NCBI GenBank assembly: GCA_006937955.1
Contig: SSNP01000121.1
Coordinates: 730,722 to 794,721 of the forward strand
DNA length: 64,000 nt
From: Pachypanchax playfairii
Taxonomy: Eukaryota > Chordata > Actinopteri > Cyprinodontiformes > Aplocheilidae
Reading direction: 5' to 3'
This document shows, one piece after another, positions 35,400 to 47,859 of this stretch. Each line of letters begins with the position of its first letter. Positions within the stretch are counted from its first letter, which is position 1. Both the position numbers and the translations under genes were made by a program. Below the pieces are notes generated by a model. It did no database searches and had not been told where the DNA came from. It saw only the letters and a program-made list of their open reading frames with translations.

Positions 35400-37079
35400 T
35401 GGGCAACAGGCAGCTGTGGGCTTACTACTCCTTCCAGCGGTTGCATGATGAGGAAGCTGAGCGCAAAACGTGACTCACTTTACCTCTCCTGACTCCATTT
35501 CTAAGTCTGTTGTTTTAATTCAGCTGTTCCAATAAAATCTTTAACATCTTTTGTTGTTTTTTTTCTCTCTCTAGTCATTCAGAAGTTTCACATGAATGCT
35601 TCATCAGCTCCTTGCAGCTGAGAATTTAACCTCTCTCCTTCCCTCACCTCGGATCCTTCTACTTTTCCCTGATGACCCCTTGCTATTGTTTAATCAAACC
35701 GTGGCTCGTACTATTGAAGTATAAATCCATTTAATGTAGCGGTCTGAGGGTGAAAGTATACAGATGTTGAGTGCTTTGTGTGACTAATCCTTTTACAAGT
35801 CACTTTAAACAGATCTCTAATCTGTATTGGAAGGCCTGATCGGGGGTTTGTTGGTCGGACAACACAGAATACGCGATAGGTCATCAGAAATTTGAGAACC
35901 GTCCTTTTGTGCAAATGCGTGTGTCAGCATCAAGATAAGGTCACCGGTTTCCCAAATTCTTTTAAATTCGACTTAAGTGTGTCCTGCAGTGCGGGACTCT
36001 TCGTGGAAATTTCCACACCTGCAAGAGAGCTGACAGCAAAGTCTACCAATAAGTGCTAGTATTGGCAGTGAGTGTGTGAAAGGTCTTTGTGGGGATACAA
36101 CAGCCGCACTGTAGACTTGTAATGTGAGGCCTTTGGACAATAGCTGCATTGGAGGGGAAACGTGTAACCGTGGAGATAGTTTCATCCGTCACTACACAGC
36201 AATGAGTGAATGAGTGGTACAGACGTCAAAAGAAATGACATATAAACAAAGTTAAGATGTTTTTTTGTTTTTTTTTAAATGATCTGATTTAACTATCATT
36301 GTGAAATGATTGCATTTGCCAGCTGCCAGAATCTGAGCTCACAGTTTGTGGGTTGCAGGGTGTCTCAATACCTGATAAAACCGGTGGACTTTAAACTAAC
36401 TGATTACTATGTTTGTAGGGGACGTTGTCTGCTTGTAAAAGAGCTCCACGGGTCTGAGTGCCAACCTGTCTCACATCTTATCATTTGTAACATATTACCA
36501 ACGATATAATTAGAATTTACTAAAAAGTAATGCTAGTGCTATAACTTTAGATCTTCAGCCCTTATTGAGTAAATTTCTTGGATGATATTAAACCAGTAAC
36601 TTCTGGCGTCTGCTTCCTCTCATTTGGGTTGAGGAACCAAAGTCCCAGCAAACAGCTTTGAATAAAGGTTGGAATTTGGTTAAAAATTGGGTTAATAAGG
36701 AAGGAAAAACATGCAACTGTAAGCCCATGAATTCAAAATAGATAGTAAACACAAAGAATAGAAAGAATAAGGTCTTCAGTGAGGGTCGTTTGTTCCTCAG
36801 GAACAAAGGCCAAAACAGATTACCAGGGTAGAATTTTAGCACTCTTGGTGGGGGGAGGGTAGGGGAGGGGGGGGTAAGGCTTTTAACAATTACCTGAAAC
36901 CTTGGGAGTGGTAGGGGAGCAGTCTCTGATTGGTTGTCTAGAGACAATCCCTTGGAAATGTGCATATGAAAGAACCGAGGCCGCCGGCTGACTGATAAAC
37001 TGCAAATCTTCTGCAGCTGAAGCTATTTGACTAATCGACCTCTCTGTTCATGCCTTAGTGGAAATACAAAAATAATAAT
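35400..37079. other. Region upstream of ndrg1; intergenic
   Basis: A minus-strand CCAAT (about 35398-35402) and an ACGTGACTCA element (about 35469-35478), combining a hypoxia-response-like ACGTG and an AP-1 TGACTCA, sit just upstream of the candidate ndrg1 promoter. Beyond that no gene is recognised. A polyG tract lies near 36850-36873. Confidence 0.35.
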
Positions 37080-37290
37080 AATTCAACTTTATTCATCTCA
37101 CAATGGAGAAATTCACTTCTGCATTGAACCCATCCCGAGGGAGCAGAGGGCTGCCCGTGTCATGGCGCCCAGGAGGCAGTTTGGGGTTCAGCATCTTGCC
37201 CAAGGATGCATCAACACATGGCTTGTTCGGGTCGGGGATCAAACCTCCAACCTCTCGATTCGAGGACAACCTCCTTCCCCTTTCGACCCA
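37080..37290 (-). repeat. SINE/LINE-like dispersed fish repeat
   Basis: A short segment with a tRNA B-box-like GGTTTGATCCCCG on the minus strand and a CTCACAATGGAGAAATTC block typical of a dispersed fish retroposon. I do not assign a family. Confidence 0.5.
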
Positions 37291-38169
37291 AATGTAAAAC
37301 CAAATGTAAATAAATACCAGAAGTTCTGGATCACTCTGTTTTTTTCTAATGCAACTGGTTCGATTCAGTAGCTTAAAACTCACCCGTGTTTGCTTTTTCT
37401 AATTTTCAGCCTGTGGCAGTGCTGTTAGGTGCAAACACAGCAGAACAAATAAAGAAGGGATGTATGAGAGTCCTAACCTGTCGGCTGCTTCCTGCCGTTA
37501 TTCATCGATCTTAAAACCACTTCACACACCCATCCCAAGCTCATTGTGTTTCTACAGGCTGGATTCAACTGGTAATGAAAGCAACACTGATGCAATAAGT
37601 TAGTAAGAGGAGTGTGTGATTCAGACTCACATGATGGTGCAGTGTGTTTGTAGGTCACGTAGTAAAAAGGTGTGTGATGGAATGTCACACTGTAACCGGC
37701 GTGTGTGGAGTTACACTGTACAGTTCAACAAAAATCTTGTGTTTAAAAGTTGTTTCCAAGGATTTATTGTCTAAATGAAGTATTCAACAGTTTAAGATCA
37801 GTTTTGCCCTCCGTGGTCCCAAAAAAAACAAATCACAAGTATTTTGTAAGATTATCTCATGAAGAAGTCAGCAAAGATGTTTGACTTGCATAAGATTGTG
37901 ATTTCCATAAAAGGGACTGAAACTTGTAACTAATTTACATTCAGCAAATTATGTTACACGCGAGGAATTTGGCTTCAGTTTCTATTAGTTCTTGTACTTA
38001 TAGACAGACACGTAAACAAATCTTGTGAGACGTGGAATAGACACTAGACACCGTCGTCCATCATAAATAACTGATCGATGTTTGAAGCTGTTTATACTGT
38101 TATCAAATAGAATTATTTATGTAAGAGAATGAATTAGTTCATCATTAAGGTGTTAAATATGTTTGTTCA

Positions 38170-38500
38170 ACATGGTGATGGTCTGGGGGAAAAGTTTTTG
38201 TGGCTAATCCAGGTCCTCAGATTAGTAGTGATCTTCTCTGCAGTCTGTTTCTGTCTGGTTTGGTTACAGAACCAGACCGGACTGTGATGGACTGATAGAG
38301 ACTCGATGATGGATCTGTAGAAGTTTAACCAGCAGCTCCTGTAGCAGGTTAAACTTCTTGAGCTGCTGCAGGAAGTCCAACCTCTGCTGGACCTTCTTAA
38401 TGACTGTGTCTATGATGGCTGTCCATTTCAGGTCCTGAATGATGGTGGTCCCCAGAAACCTGAACGTACATCTAAATCCATCAAATGTGGATTTTCTTTT
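38170..38500 (-). mobile_element. LINE reverse-transcriptase fragment, frameshifted
   Basis: The minus strand encodes FRFLGTTIIQDLKW followed by a lysine/glutamine-rich QQRLDFLQQLKKFNL stretch. This is the thumb region downstream of the reverse-transcriptase palm in jockey/Rex-like LINEs. A frame change near 38330 moves the continuation (FYRSIIES) to another frame, so the copy is dead. Confidence 0.7.
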
Positions 38501-38950
38501 CATTCATCCATCCGTCCATCCATCCATCCATCCATCCATCCATCCATCCATCCATCCATCCATCCATCCATCCATCCATCCATCCATCCATCCATCCATC
38601 CATCCATCCATCCATCCATCCATCCATCGTCTAAACCTGCTTCTTCCTGTTCAGGTCGCAGAGAGCTGGTGTCTATCTCCAGCAGTCTTTGGGCGAGAGG
38701 TGGGGGACACCCTGGACAAGTTGCCAGTCCATCACAGGGCCACACATAGACAAACAACCACTCACACCAAGGGACAATTTAGAGTTGCCAGTTAACCTCC
38801 TGCATGTTTTTGGACTGTAGGAGGAAACCAGAGTCCCTGGAGAAAACCCACACATGCACGGGAAGAACATACAAACTCCATGCAGAAAGGTCCCAGCCCG
38901 GATTCGAACCCAGGACCTTCTCGCTGCAAGGAGTGCAGCCCATATCTTCT
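38501..38950 (-). repeat. SINE-like repeat with an expanded (GATG)n tail
   Basis: The plus strand shows about 30 CATC units (38505-38628), then a conserved ~310-bp unit containing GGACTGTAGGAGGAAACC and GAGAAAACCCACACATGCAC, ending in GATTCGAACCCAGGACC. On the minus strand the last part is a tRNA-like head with a B-box (GGGTTCGAATC), and the GATG array is its 3' tail. This repeat type is very common in ray-finned fish. The apparent HPSIHPS protein across it is a microsatellite artefact. Confidence 0.75.
38505..38628 (+). repeat. (CATC)n tetranucleotide microsatellite
   Basis: About 30 tandem CATC units with a single early variant (CGTC). It is probably the expanded 3' tail of the adjacent minus-strand SINE-like repeat. 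Confidence 0.97.
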
Positions 38951-38999
38951 TGTCACTTCTTGCAGATCTCCTCCATGTTCCCAACAAATTTGGATGTTG

Positions 39000-40700
39000 G
39001 ATGTATGTTATTATTATTTTTATGGGTCACCAAAAGCAAAAACCTGTTAATCAGCTGAAAACAAAAACAGTTTATTTGGGTTAATGGTTTGGAAATTTCC
39101 CTTCAGCCCAGCCTGAGTTATTAAGTCGCTGTAACTGACACGATAAGACTTCTTTTCTTTCTCTTGATGTCGATAAGATTGTTACTAATTGACTAACAAG
39201 GTTGTGTGATGTTACTGATATATAACAACCATCACTGAGCAGTAAAAACTTAATAACATTGTTTGTTTTGTCTGTAAACTGCTGTGCGAAAAGGTTGAAT
39301 TAACGATTTACCAGCGTGAAGGCTTTAAAAATGAGTTATTGCAGGTGAAGGGAAGGAGAATAAAACTGTATTCGAGGGATGATAAATGTTTCTTTTTGCT
39401 TTTGAAGGTGTTTGTCAAATATTATTATTATAAAATAGCTTTAAAATTATGAATAATTACTGATTTGACCTACAGGAAGCAGGAACTTTATCCAAGAGGC
39501 CCTACATTCGGGGCCTCTGTGAGGTGATAATTTCCTTGTTTGTCAATAAAACCATCGAAGAGTCGTAAATTAGAACAAAGAGTTTTAAATTGTCTTCAAA
39601 TGGGCTTGAAGCAACATCAGAGATCAACTACAAAGAAGTTCAAAGTGACGAGAAACTATCAAGATGACAAACAACTGAGGTGTGAATCAAAACAAGCACT
39701 AAGAAGTTAAAACACTCACAATGAGATTTAAAACAACATCAAAGAAGTTCATAATCACATCAAACATCACAGAAAATCAGCCAAAACAACTTCAAGAGAT
39801 TAAATAAAAAATATTTTCACAAAGTGTCACGACCCAAATCTGCAGACGCTTCATTTTTTCCAAAACAACCAAAAAAAAGAGGCCCAAAACAACGTTAGAA
39901 ATGCCAAAATTTACCCAAAACAACTGACGAGATGCTGAAACAGCAACAATAAAACCCAAAACATTGACAGAGGTCACAAACAGAAATGGGGCGACAACAA
40001 ACAACGGAAGAAAAATGTATTTAAAAAGTTACCAGTAAAATAAATCGAAAGAAAACAGTTTCAAAATAATAAAAAAAAAAACTTCAAACAATAATAATAT
40101 TCTGTGTTTAATTTCATCTTGAGGAAAGTATCGTGACCCTTGACACGTTGGTGCCATGGGGGCTTGTTGGCCCACTATATGTCTGTGTTTACAGTCAGCA
40201 AGGGTCAAACTCACAGTGACGGTCAGCTCTCGCTCAAAAACATCATCAGGTTAATTAATAAATACTTAACTTTAAAAAGAATCAACAACCTTCGGCCTTC
40301 TTTCCTGACTCAAATAAGACTGAAAAACAAACGAAAGTGTGTCCGTTGGTGTTTTAATGCTGCTAGAGTTTGTAAACGATGGCCTCCACCTAGATCACAT
40401 GATGCAGAATGAAAACAGTAAAGAAGCCAGAGCGCTAACGCTAATCCTCTCAGAGCTGCAGTCACTGTTAGTCAAGTTCCTCACCGTAATGTCTTTATCA
40501 CCATGCCAAGTATAGATCAGTAAACATGCCAGGGAACAGTGGGTTCTAATGACAGATGCATCAAATCTCAGCTCTTTGTGATTGTTTACAGGTTCAGGAT
40601 TTAAAAAATAAAATGCATTTCTTTTGTTTTGCAGCAATTTGCACACAAATCCATTACAATTACAGACATAACATATCTGTATTTTGTTTTTAATCAACAT
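39000..40700. other. Intergenic, nothing recognised
   Basis: AT-rich, with several A-rich stretches (for example 39590-40080) rich in AAAACAAC words. No supported gene. Confidence 0.5.
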
Positions 40701-40704
40701 TCAG

Positions 40705-41003
40705 GTTTGGAAAGCACCAAAACATCCCAGAAAAGGAGAGGGTCAACCTCTGCAGATAAAGTTGCACCAGTAGTTAAAGCTGAAACTGCACCTAACAATC
40801 CTCCTGTTTTTAATCATGAAGGGAAAATATGTGAGGTCAGACTGACAGGGTTCGAGAATGCAGCCTGCTGGATTCATGGATGTGGAACGCTGAGCAGACT
40901 TTCACTGCAGAAGAACAATTTCATTCTTTCTGATAGCAAACGAGCCGAAAGGAAGGATGAAACAGAAGAAGATCTATTAACATGGTGGTCTGTGAAATAT
41001 TAG
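40705..41003 (+). pseudogene. Orphan exon-like ORF, unknown (possible ferlin-type fragment)
   Basis: A good splice acceptor (CAACATTCAG) at 40704 opens a ~98-codon frame ending in TAG. It is richer in charged residues than the surrounding ORFs and ends EEDLLTWWSVKY. The last motif resembles the (D/E)xxLDWWSKY linker of otoferlin-like ferlins, but the rest is not recognised, and I saw no neighbouring ferlin exon. It may be a terminal exon of an unseen gene, a relic, or chance. Confidence 0.25.
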
Positions 41004-41009
41004 AAGACT

Positions 41010-44000
41010 GTGATGAATAAATGCGTCACTGGTGGGATCGTGTTTTTACTCACCTTTCGCACAGAAAAAAAAGAGATGATGTTTACATGTAAATAGTGGA
41101 CTCAGTTTGTTTTTATTATTGATGTGGTTATTGAAAGAGGGGTGGTTGTTTATGACGTTAGAAAAAAAGAAGCAGGTTTGTATTAAAAAAGACCAAATTT
41201 TAGAAAATGATTCAGTTTTTCAGCTTGAGTTACAGATTTAAATCTGCCAAAACAGGCTGAAAACTTTTCAAACCGCCTTTGCAAAAAAAAAAAAAAAAAG
41301 ATGCTTAAAACTAATGTAGAATTCTACAATCTGATTTAAAAGATACCTCAGAGGTTACACAGAGGAATGAAGTTCAGTATGGACTTGACCAGCCTCGTGT
41401 TTTCAAAGTCATGAACTCTTTCACAGCAACACAAAATTCACAATTAATTAACTCGGTGCAGGTTCAAACCAAATGGCACGGCTCAACTGTCTCCTCGCAT
41501 CAATGATTGACAGTTTGTTTTGGAAAAAAGGTCCAAATTTGGAGCACTTGGTTTGCCTAGTCAACTTTACTGCTTGTGTTGTTGTTAATAGTTAAGAATG
41601 AATTTGTTGACCCAAATAGCCCCCGTGGTTAAAGATTCCTTATTAACCTTATAAAAAGGACACACAAACAACACTCCTCAAAAGCATGTAATATAATTCC
41701 ACAATATCTCGACAATAAATCAAAGTTCCCTCCCACCCCGCCTGCAGGCAAACACTTTCTCAGTATTGTTAAATCAAGCTATAAAAAGTTATATATTTTT
41801 AAAATATGATAAGAACATTTTACAAGTGTTTTTGCACCAACAATTATTGAGTTAGGGATTTTTTTTTAAGTCTGGCTTAGAATAGAGAAACTTAAATTAA
41901 GAAAAATTATAATAGTATTTTCTTTTTTAAAAAGAAGCCTTGACTCAATTACCTTTTTTCTGTAAAATCAGATATTAAATTCACTGTAGCATTTTATTAT
42001 TTTAAAAAGTGCAACATGCTTGATTTTATTTAATATTTTCTTTTCACATACATACACAATTTATTTGAGTAATTAGATTATAATTGCAAAGATCTAAACA
42101 AGTTGGTGTTATAGAACTAAGCGTTGAAACCCATCAAAGTAAAATCTTAAATTCTAACATGTTTGAGGTGAATGTTGTATTTTATTTATTTATTTTTTCT
42201 TCTCGACTCAAGATTTCAAAATTGACTCTAATTTCACATAAACGATTTTTCCCCTCAAAATGTGTTACGTTTTATTTTGAAAAAAAAAAAAAAACTGTTT
42301 ATAATGCACAATTACTAGTTTTGTGTAGCTTTCAAGGTAAAACAGCTATAAGAGAACTACAGTCATCATTATCAGTACACCTGAGCGTGTTTGTGTAAGA
42401 GTGCTCGATTTTTCGAGCAGTAAGTGAACGCAGCATAGCTCGACAGATGACTCAGTGGTTTCGCCTCTTGGGGGAGGAAGTAACGGGGTTGCAGGAAGGA
42501 GAGGGGGGTGGGATTAGATGGAAAAGGGGGAGATGAAGACGAGTGCGACGTGACTCTTTCGACTCTACTGTCAACGTGGTGTGTGTTTATCTTTTTACGT
42601 CAGAGAGCCGCGCCTTCCGGGTCTTACTCCAGAATACAGAAAGTTCTCCTCGGTGTCACGACAGTTTATCTAACTGTGCTGTACCTTTAAGAACAACAAA
42701 AACATGTGTCTACCTGTATTATCATGCATGTATGTACAGGTATGTCACATGTTAGTAACCGTTATGACTCACTAATGTCTGAACTTTACAAACAATCCTG
42801 AAATAATGATGACAGTACTGTCGGTGGATGTTTAAAATGGATGTTTAAGAGCTAAAATTAGCTCATTTATTTTCAGAGTAGCAGACTCCAGTAGTTCGGA
42901 TGTAAACAACTGGCAAACAGCTGTCAGGAGATTAGCTCAAATATAAAATTTTTTTAAAAAGCACGCAGTAGCACAAAAAGTCTAATCAAGAGGCAAAAGA
43001 TAAAAAAACAAACGCAAAGATTATACTTATAAAATATACACAAAATGTAGAACATTTAACAGCTAATGTTCTTATCAACATTTTAGTATTATTATTATTA
43101 TATGAGAGCAAAACCAGAGCAACACCGTAAGGATTCACTGTACAAAACAACAAACGGGATTAATGCTTGAACCAGTTTACTTAAATCAGCAAGTTAATCC
43201 TAAACAACAAACCCCGAGTCACTGGTTGACTTTCATTTAGAATAAAAAAAAAATCAGTTCTTATTAGTGTTCAATCAAAAAGCTTTTAATAAATAGTAAT
43301 AAACTATGTGTTTGAATCCTGCTTCTGACTTCAGTGAGAAATGTCGAGAAAAAAAACTTTGTGAAGAACGCAGAGAAAAGCTTTGTTCGGTCTCCCGTCT
43401 GTCCTTCAGTGTGACACTAAAGTCACATGCTCTGGTTGTTTGAGTGCCAGGCTCGCTACTCTCTGAGTGTAATCTCTGTTGATCAGTCAGAGACGGGGAG
43501 GGAGGCAGCAGAAGATGCAGCACAGGAGGGCTGTGGCGTAATCTAGGTCGTTCACCAGTAATCCTGTTGGAATGGAAATGTGTCGGGGGCAACTGGTGCC
43601 AAATGTTACGCTCATCACGCTCCTCTTCTGTTCTGCCTTCTGTTCAATACCTTCTTGTTTCAGACACAAACTTTTTCTCAGTTTGCCTTCGGCTCACATG
43701 ACTCGATGGTATCTGATGGAGATACAAGTCTTTACCAGTCTGTTGAGTCAAAACGGAGGTGTTTCCAAATAATATCAAGTTTCAGTCATGATTGAAACAG
43801 AGCCTCAAATTCAGCTTCATTAATCTGTACTAAAGTGTTTAATCTCTTGAAATCTGGAAGAAGACAAATGCTCTAAGAACTAAAATGCGCAACAACATCA
43901 TTCCTCAAATGTAAAGCTGCTGAGTCATCTTTAAAAATCATTTGCGTTCAAAATATATTTAATGACTAATGTGTTTTCTTGGTATTTGTCAGGTGATTTC

Positions 44001-44399
44001 TTTTTAAATACATGACGTGCAGTTTAACCACTGGCTGTAAAATAAGATTTCAGAGTGTGTCTAATGTTTGTCCATCAACATGAGAATATAACAAGTGTTT
44101 GTTTGTTTTTTTTAAAGAAGATTTCAGTGTGACTTCATGAGTTTTTGTAATCATTTTTTGCATATTTCTGGTCACATGTGACTGAAAATTGTAGCAAGAT
44201 TTGAAGATGTTTTATAACAGTGGCATGACAAACCAGAGTTTTACCAAGTCTGGTCTTCACAACACATGATAAATAAGAAAAATAAGCATTTCTAAAACAC
44301 ATGACCTTTTCTGGGACTTTAAAGTTAAAAAGATTTGTTGATGCTAGTTAGAATTAAATGGCTACAAAAACGCCACATTTCTTTGTCCTCTAGAGCCAA
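41010..44399. other. Intergenic, nothing recognised
   Basis: AT-rich with homopolymer A tracts (41284-41299, 42281-42294). No supported gene or complete element. Confidence 0.5.
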
Positions 44400-44843
44400 T
44401 TTTATTAAAAGCCATATTTAAAAAAATATATCTCCATGGGCTATTTAGAGGTGTGCAGAATAAAAGTATTTCCCTTAAAAATTTTATTTGAAGTAAAATA
44501 TAATAAAGTATTTATTTTGATAGGTACCATTATGTTTAAATCTACCAGCCATTAGCAGCACCATTGCAGGTTACCTAATACGGTCCAAGGTTGGTACTGT
44601 GAAGCAGCTGCTTCAGAGCCGGAGATTTCACGATCCTTCTCAGAAGAGGAGCGACCAGAGAAGATCAAAAACCAGAGTGAGTTTAGGTGAAGCTACAATA
44701 GATGGACCCAAATAAAAACTTTTCGCGGCATCAAAACACACGTAGAAATGTTGAATGTGGCAGCTGAAAACCTTGTTCTGTTGTTGCAACTAAACATCCA
44801 GACACTAGATGTCGCTGTGGTGTTCATGTTCCATAACCAACCT
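44400..44843 (+). mobile_element. Diverged TTAA MITE, AGGTGGRAT family
   Basis: It shares the interior of 12805-13465 (for example TTTATTTGAAGTAAAATAT and ATCTACCAGCCA) and the right end TTCCATAACCAACCT followed by TTAA (44844-44847). The left terminus has decayed. Confidence 0.65.
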
Positions 44844-44847
44844 TTAA

Positions 44848-46620
44848 CATTAAAAACTAGAACTCTCAGACAGTAGTTGTTGTTTTTAGTTTCCTTGCAA
44901 TATGTTGCTGTTGTGCTTCAGTAAAAGAAAAGAGTGTGCACAGTCTTGCAGCCCCAAATGCAGCATGTGCACCCAAACACTGTTTTTTTTTGCAGATTGT
45001 AATCAAATCCTCTAAAAAACTCCCATCTACTTGCAGAGTTAAAAGATCCAACACTGAATACCAATAAAGTATTTCCCACCACAGTGAAAAGAGACAGATG
45101 TCAAAGGCCTCAGCGGGACTTTTGACCGGTTTGAAACATGCTCAAGAGACTGTGACCCAGAGGACACAAGTCGCTCCACCTTTTAAAAAAGAATGAAGTT
45201 AATGTTTCAGAGTGGTCAAGTCAAAGTCCTTAACCTTAATCTATGAGAGAAGTTATGAAACAGTTCATGTGTGAAAACCCACCCACAGGCAACATAAAAT
45301 ACTGAAAGCAAATTCTTACATACTTTTGGTGTCACGTGGGATTTTCAAAATTTCTTTGCCAAATTTTGGAAGTAAGTTTAAGATGTTTTAGATCTTTTCC
45401 AACTGTAGCTGAACAAACCTTTGGATTTTCAAAACACGTCTTTCTGTGTTTGACTTTACATTTAATACAATAACTCTTTGTGAGCTTCCCATGTCGACTG
45501 AAGGGGTCGTAAATTTCCACCTGTCCTCAATGGATTCACAGGAACGTATGTGGAGGACGTAAGGACGTGTGGGACATTCGTCTGTTTAACCTTCTTCAAG
45601 TTAATGTTCTTAACAAGATTCTTGGACCATCTTAATAAGGCCAAAACTCTGAACATTGGTGTAGCAAAAAACGTTTTTTTTACTTCTAAGCTAAACTGTT
45701 GCAATCCCTTCTCATCATTTGGAAACATAAATCATCTAAAAAACCTTCAGCTGATCCAAACAGGAGAGATTGTATTTTTTTTCTTGTCACGGTTTTAAGT
45801 TTGTAACAAAACTTCCAAATTTTGTTGCTCTCAGGCTGCAGGTGTACTTGTTGTTTCAACAGTGTATCTAAAGGTAAAATAGGAGGCGGAGCTTATGAGC
45901 CTGGCGTGTTGTTGCCTCTGGGCTGCAGAACACATGTTTTATCATATCAGAGATGAGGCATATCATTGTTTTGTAATACTTTTGACTAAATTACTATTTA
46001 TGTTTTATTTTTCTAGAGGTGATTAAAAAGTCACTGAGGTCCTCCTTTAACCAGTTTGCCATAATTTTAATAAAAATAGCTTCTCTTCATTTTCTGTTAG
46101 TATTTACCTTGTTGTTATTTATTTTGACAATAAATAAATTGTCAGTTTTTAAGCAGCAGTTTTAATTGCCTGCCTGATGATAAACTCTGTGTCTTTCATC
46201 CATTAACTTTTAATTACCTCTAAGCTTATATAAAATGCCCCTTTTTGTTTTGATTATTAATATTTCAACTTGTCATATTTTTGTAATTAATTTTATACTA
46301 GAAATCAGGTCGTCAGCCTAATATTGGAGGCCTGAAAGTGTAAATAGGTAATAAATGTGGGTTCAGAAAGTTCCTGACGGGTTCAAACGTACTGGAAATA
46401 GAAAAGCAAACATTTAATTTGCTCAAGTCGGCCTCACCACTGTGGTCAGTCAACTCAGGATTCTGTCACACATTCAGCTAAATAGTGTGACTGCGATCAA
46501 AGTTTAAAGTTCAAATGTTAACGTTTAACAAGAGAAACCCGTTTCCAGGTAGTTTAGACTTTGGATTATATCCTCAGTGCTGACACCTGAATAAAGCTGG
46601 TTTACATCCTAATGCAATCA
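44848..46620. other. Intergenic, nothing recognised
   Basis: AT-rich. A minus-strand AATAAA (TTTATT, 46624-46629) just to the right could serve the foxh1-like gene. Confidence 0.45.
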
Positions 46621-46774
46621 AGTTTTATTAAACAACAAAGTAAACAGAGTTGCCTGTAAAGTCATTCAGTCGTAGTTGCATGTAAAACTTGATTGTGCTG
46701 CCACCTTGTGGTCATTTCTAACAACAAATAGTGACCACGTGTGTACATACATGAACACATGTTTAAAAACACAG

Positions 46775-47805
46775 TTAAAACCAGAGAGAATCTGAGACTA
46801 AATCTGACATGTTAGATGTGATGTAACTGCTGTGTGTGTCTGTGAAAGAAGAAGCAGGACTGGTTTGGATGTAGACGGGGCTCAAGGGCTCCGTTTGCTC
46901 AGCAGCACTTGTGTTAGGAGTGAGTCTGTGGTGTGTGCTGCCCCCTGCTGGGGAGATGGAGGGAAATCCGAATGAAGGGTGGAGAAAAGGAGGCACCTCA
47001 GAGAAACAGCTGAAGCTCTTCATCTGTGTGTGTGTGGGTGGAGGCCACTGCTCCACTCTGAGGAGCAGCATGCCGGACAGAGGAGGAGATCTGGAGGTCG
47101 GGGCAGAGGGATCGTCTCCCTTCAGGAGGGATTCGACTGAAAAAGAGCTGCTGAACTTCTTCTGACATGTGACCTGCGTGGTGCTGCGCACCGCAGGTTC
47201 GGCTGAGGTCCCAGGCGCTTTCGTTGAGTTCTCAGATTCCAGTTTCGAAGCGAGCTCAGGGAAGAACTGCAGGAGTCCTCTGAAGTGACGGCGCACCATC
47301 TTAGCAGTGATCTGACTGCAGTCGAGTTTCCAGTAGCTTCTCTTGCTGTTCAGACACTCTGAAGCACCTGAAACCTGAGAAAACAGCACAGCTCAGTAAA
47401 TAAGAGGGAAGTCAGAGAACATGCTGCTTCTTCAGGTGTTCAGTTACATTTACCTTAACAAAACATCTGTTGGATGACAAACACACTCTGATGTTGTTTT
47501 CAGCAGATTTTTGGTTGTGTGCGATCAGCGGTGTCATCTCATCCATCAGCTAAAAGAAAAGGTTCAAAGTTTTATTTCAGTAAATACATCTTGATACATC
47601 TCATGCTGCTCCTTCTTACCTGAGCAAAGGTCAGCATCCTTCCAGGTGCATGCTGGAGGACAACAGCAACCTTTGATAAGTAAGTGGTGGTTCTCCTGAA
47701 AGCTTCTCTCCTTCTGTATTCTTCAAACAGCTGAGATCTGAACCAGTGAACCCTGTTCTGCATCCTGTCTGCTGGAGAATCCAGTTCCACACAAATCAGG
47801 GACAT
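46775..47805 (-). CDS. Divergent forkhead transcription factor, FoxH1-like, 293 aa
   Basis: Probable nuclear DNA-binding protein. Three exons on the minus strand (47805-47620, 47549-47454, 47374-46775) join in phase 0. The forkhead-like domain covers residues about 41-125: YLSKVAVVLQ (42-51) aligns with the first helix, NNIRVCLSSNRCFVKV (80-95) with the recognition helix, and KRSYWKLD (105-112) with the wing region. LSSNRCF is the FoxH1 form of the motif. The usual RHN of the recognition helix is RVC here, and the preceding tryptophan is alanine. FSVESLL (172-178) resembles an eh1 Groucho-binding motif. The rest of the C-terminal region is rich in serine, threonine and proline; I saw no clear Smad-interaction motif. 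FoxH1 proteins recruit Smad2/3 in Nodal signalling; that role here is inferred. A paralogue rather than the main foxh1 gene is possible. Confidence 0.72.
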
Positions 47806-47853
47806 CTGAGATCCGTAGGCGAGCTGTGGTGGATCTGAGGAGCTCAGCTCAGG

Positions 47854-47859
47854 TTTATA
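47854..47859 (-). promoter_or_regulatory. TATA box of the foxh1-like gene
   Basis: The minus strand reads AATATAAACC, 49 bases before the start codon, which predicts a very short leader of roughly 20-25 bases. Confidence 0.5.

Noticed and set aside
38505..38628. CRISPR-like regular repeat
   Set aside because: It is a 4-bp tandem microsatellite with no spacers, in a vertebrate genome.
38439..38795. ORF encoding repeated HPSI units, and its minus-strand WMDG counterpart
   Set aside because: Pure translation of the CATC microsatellite.
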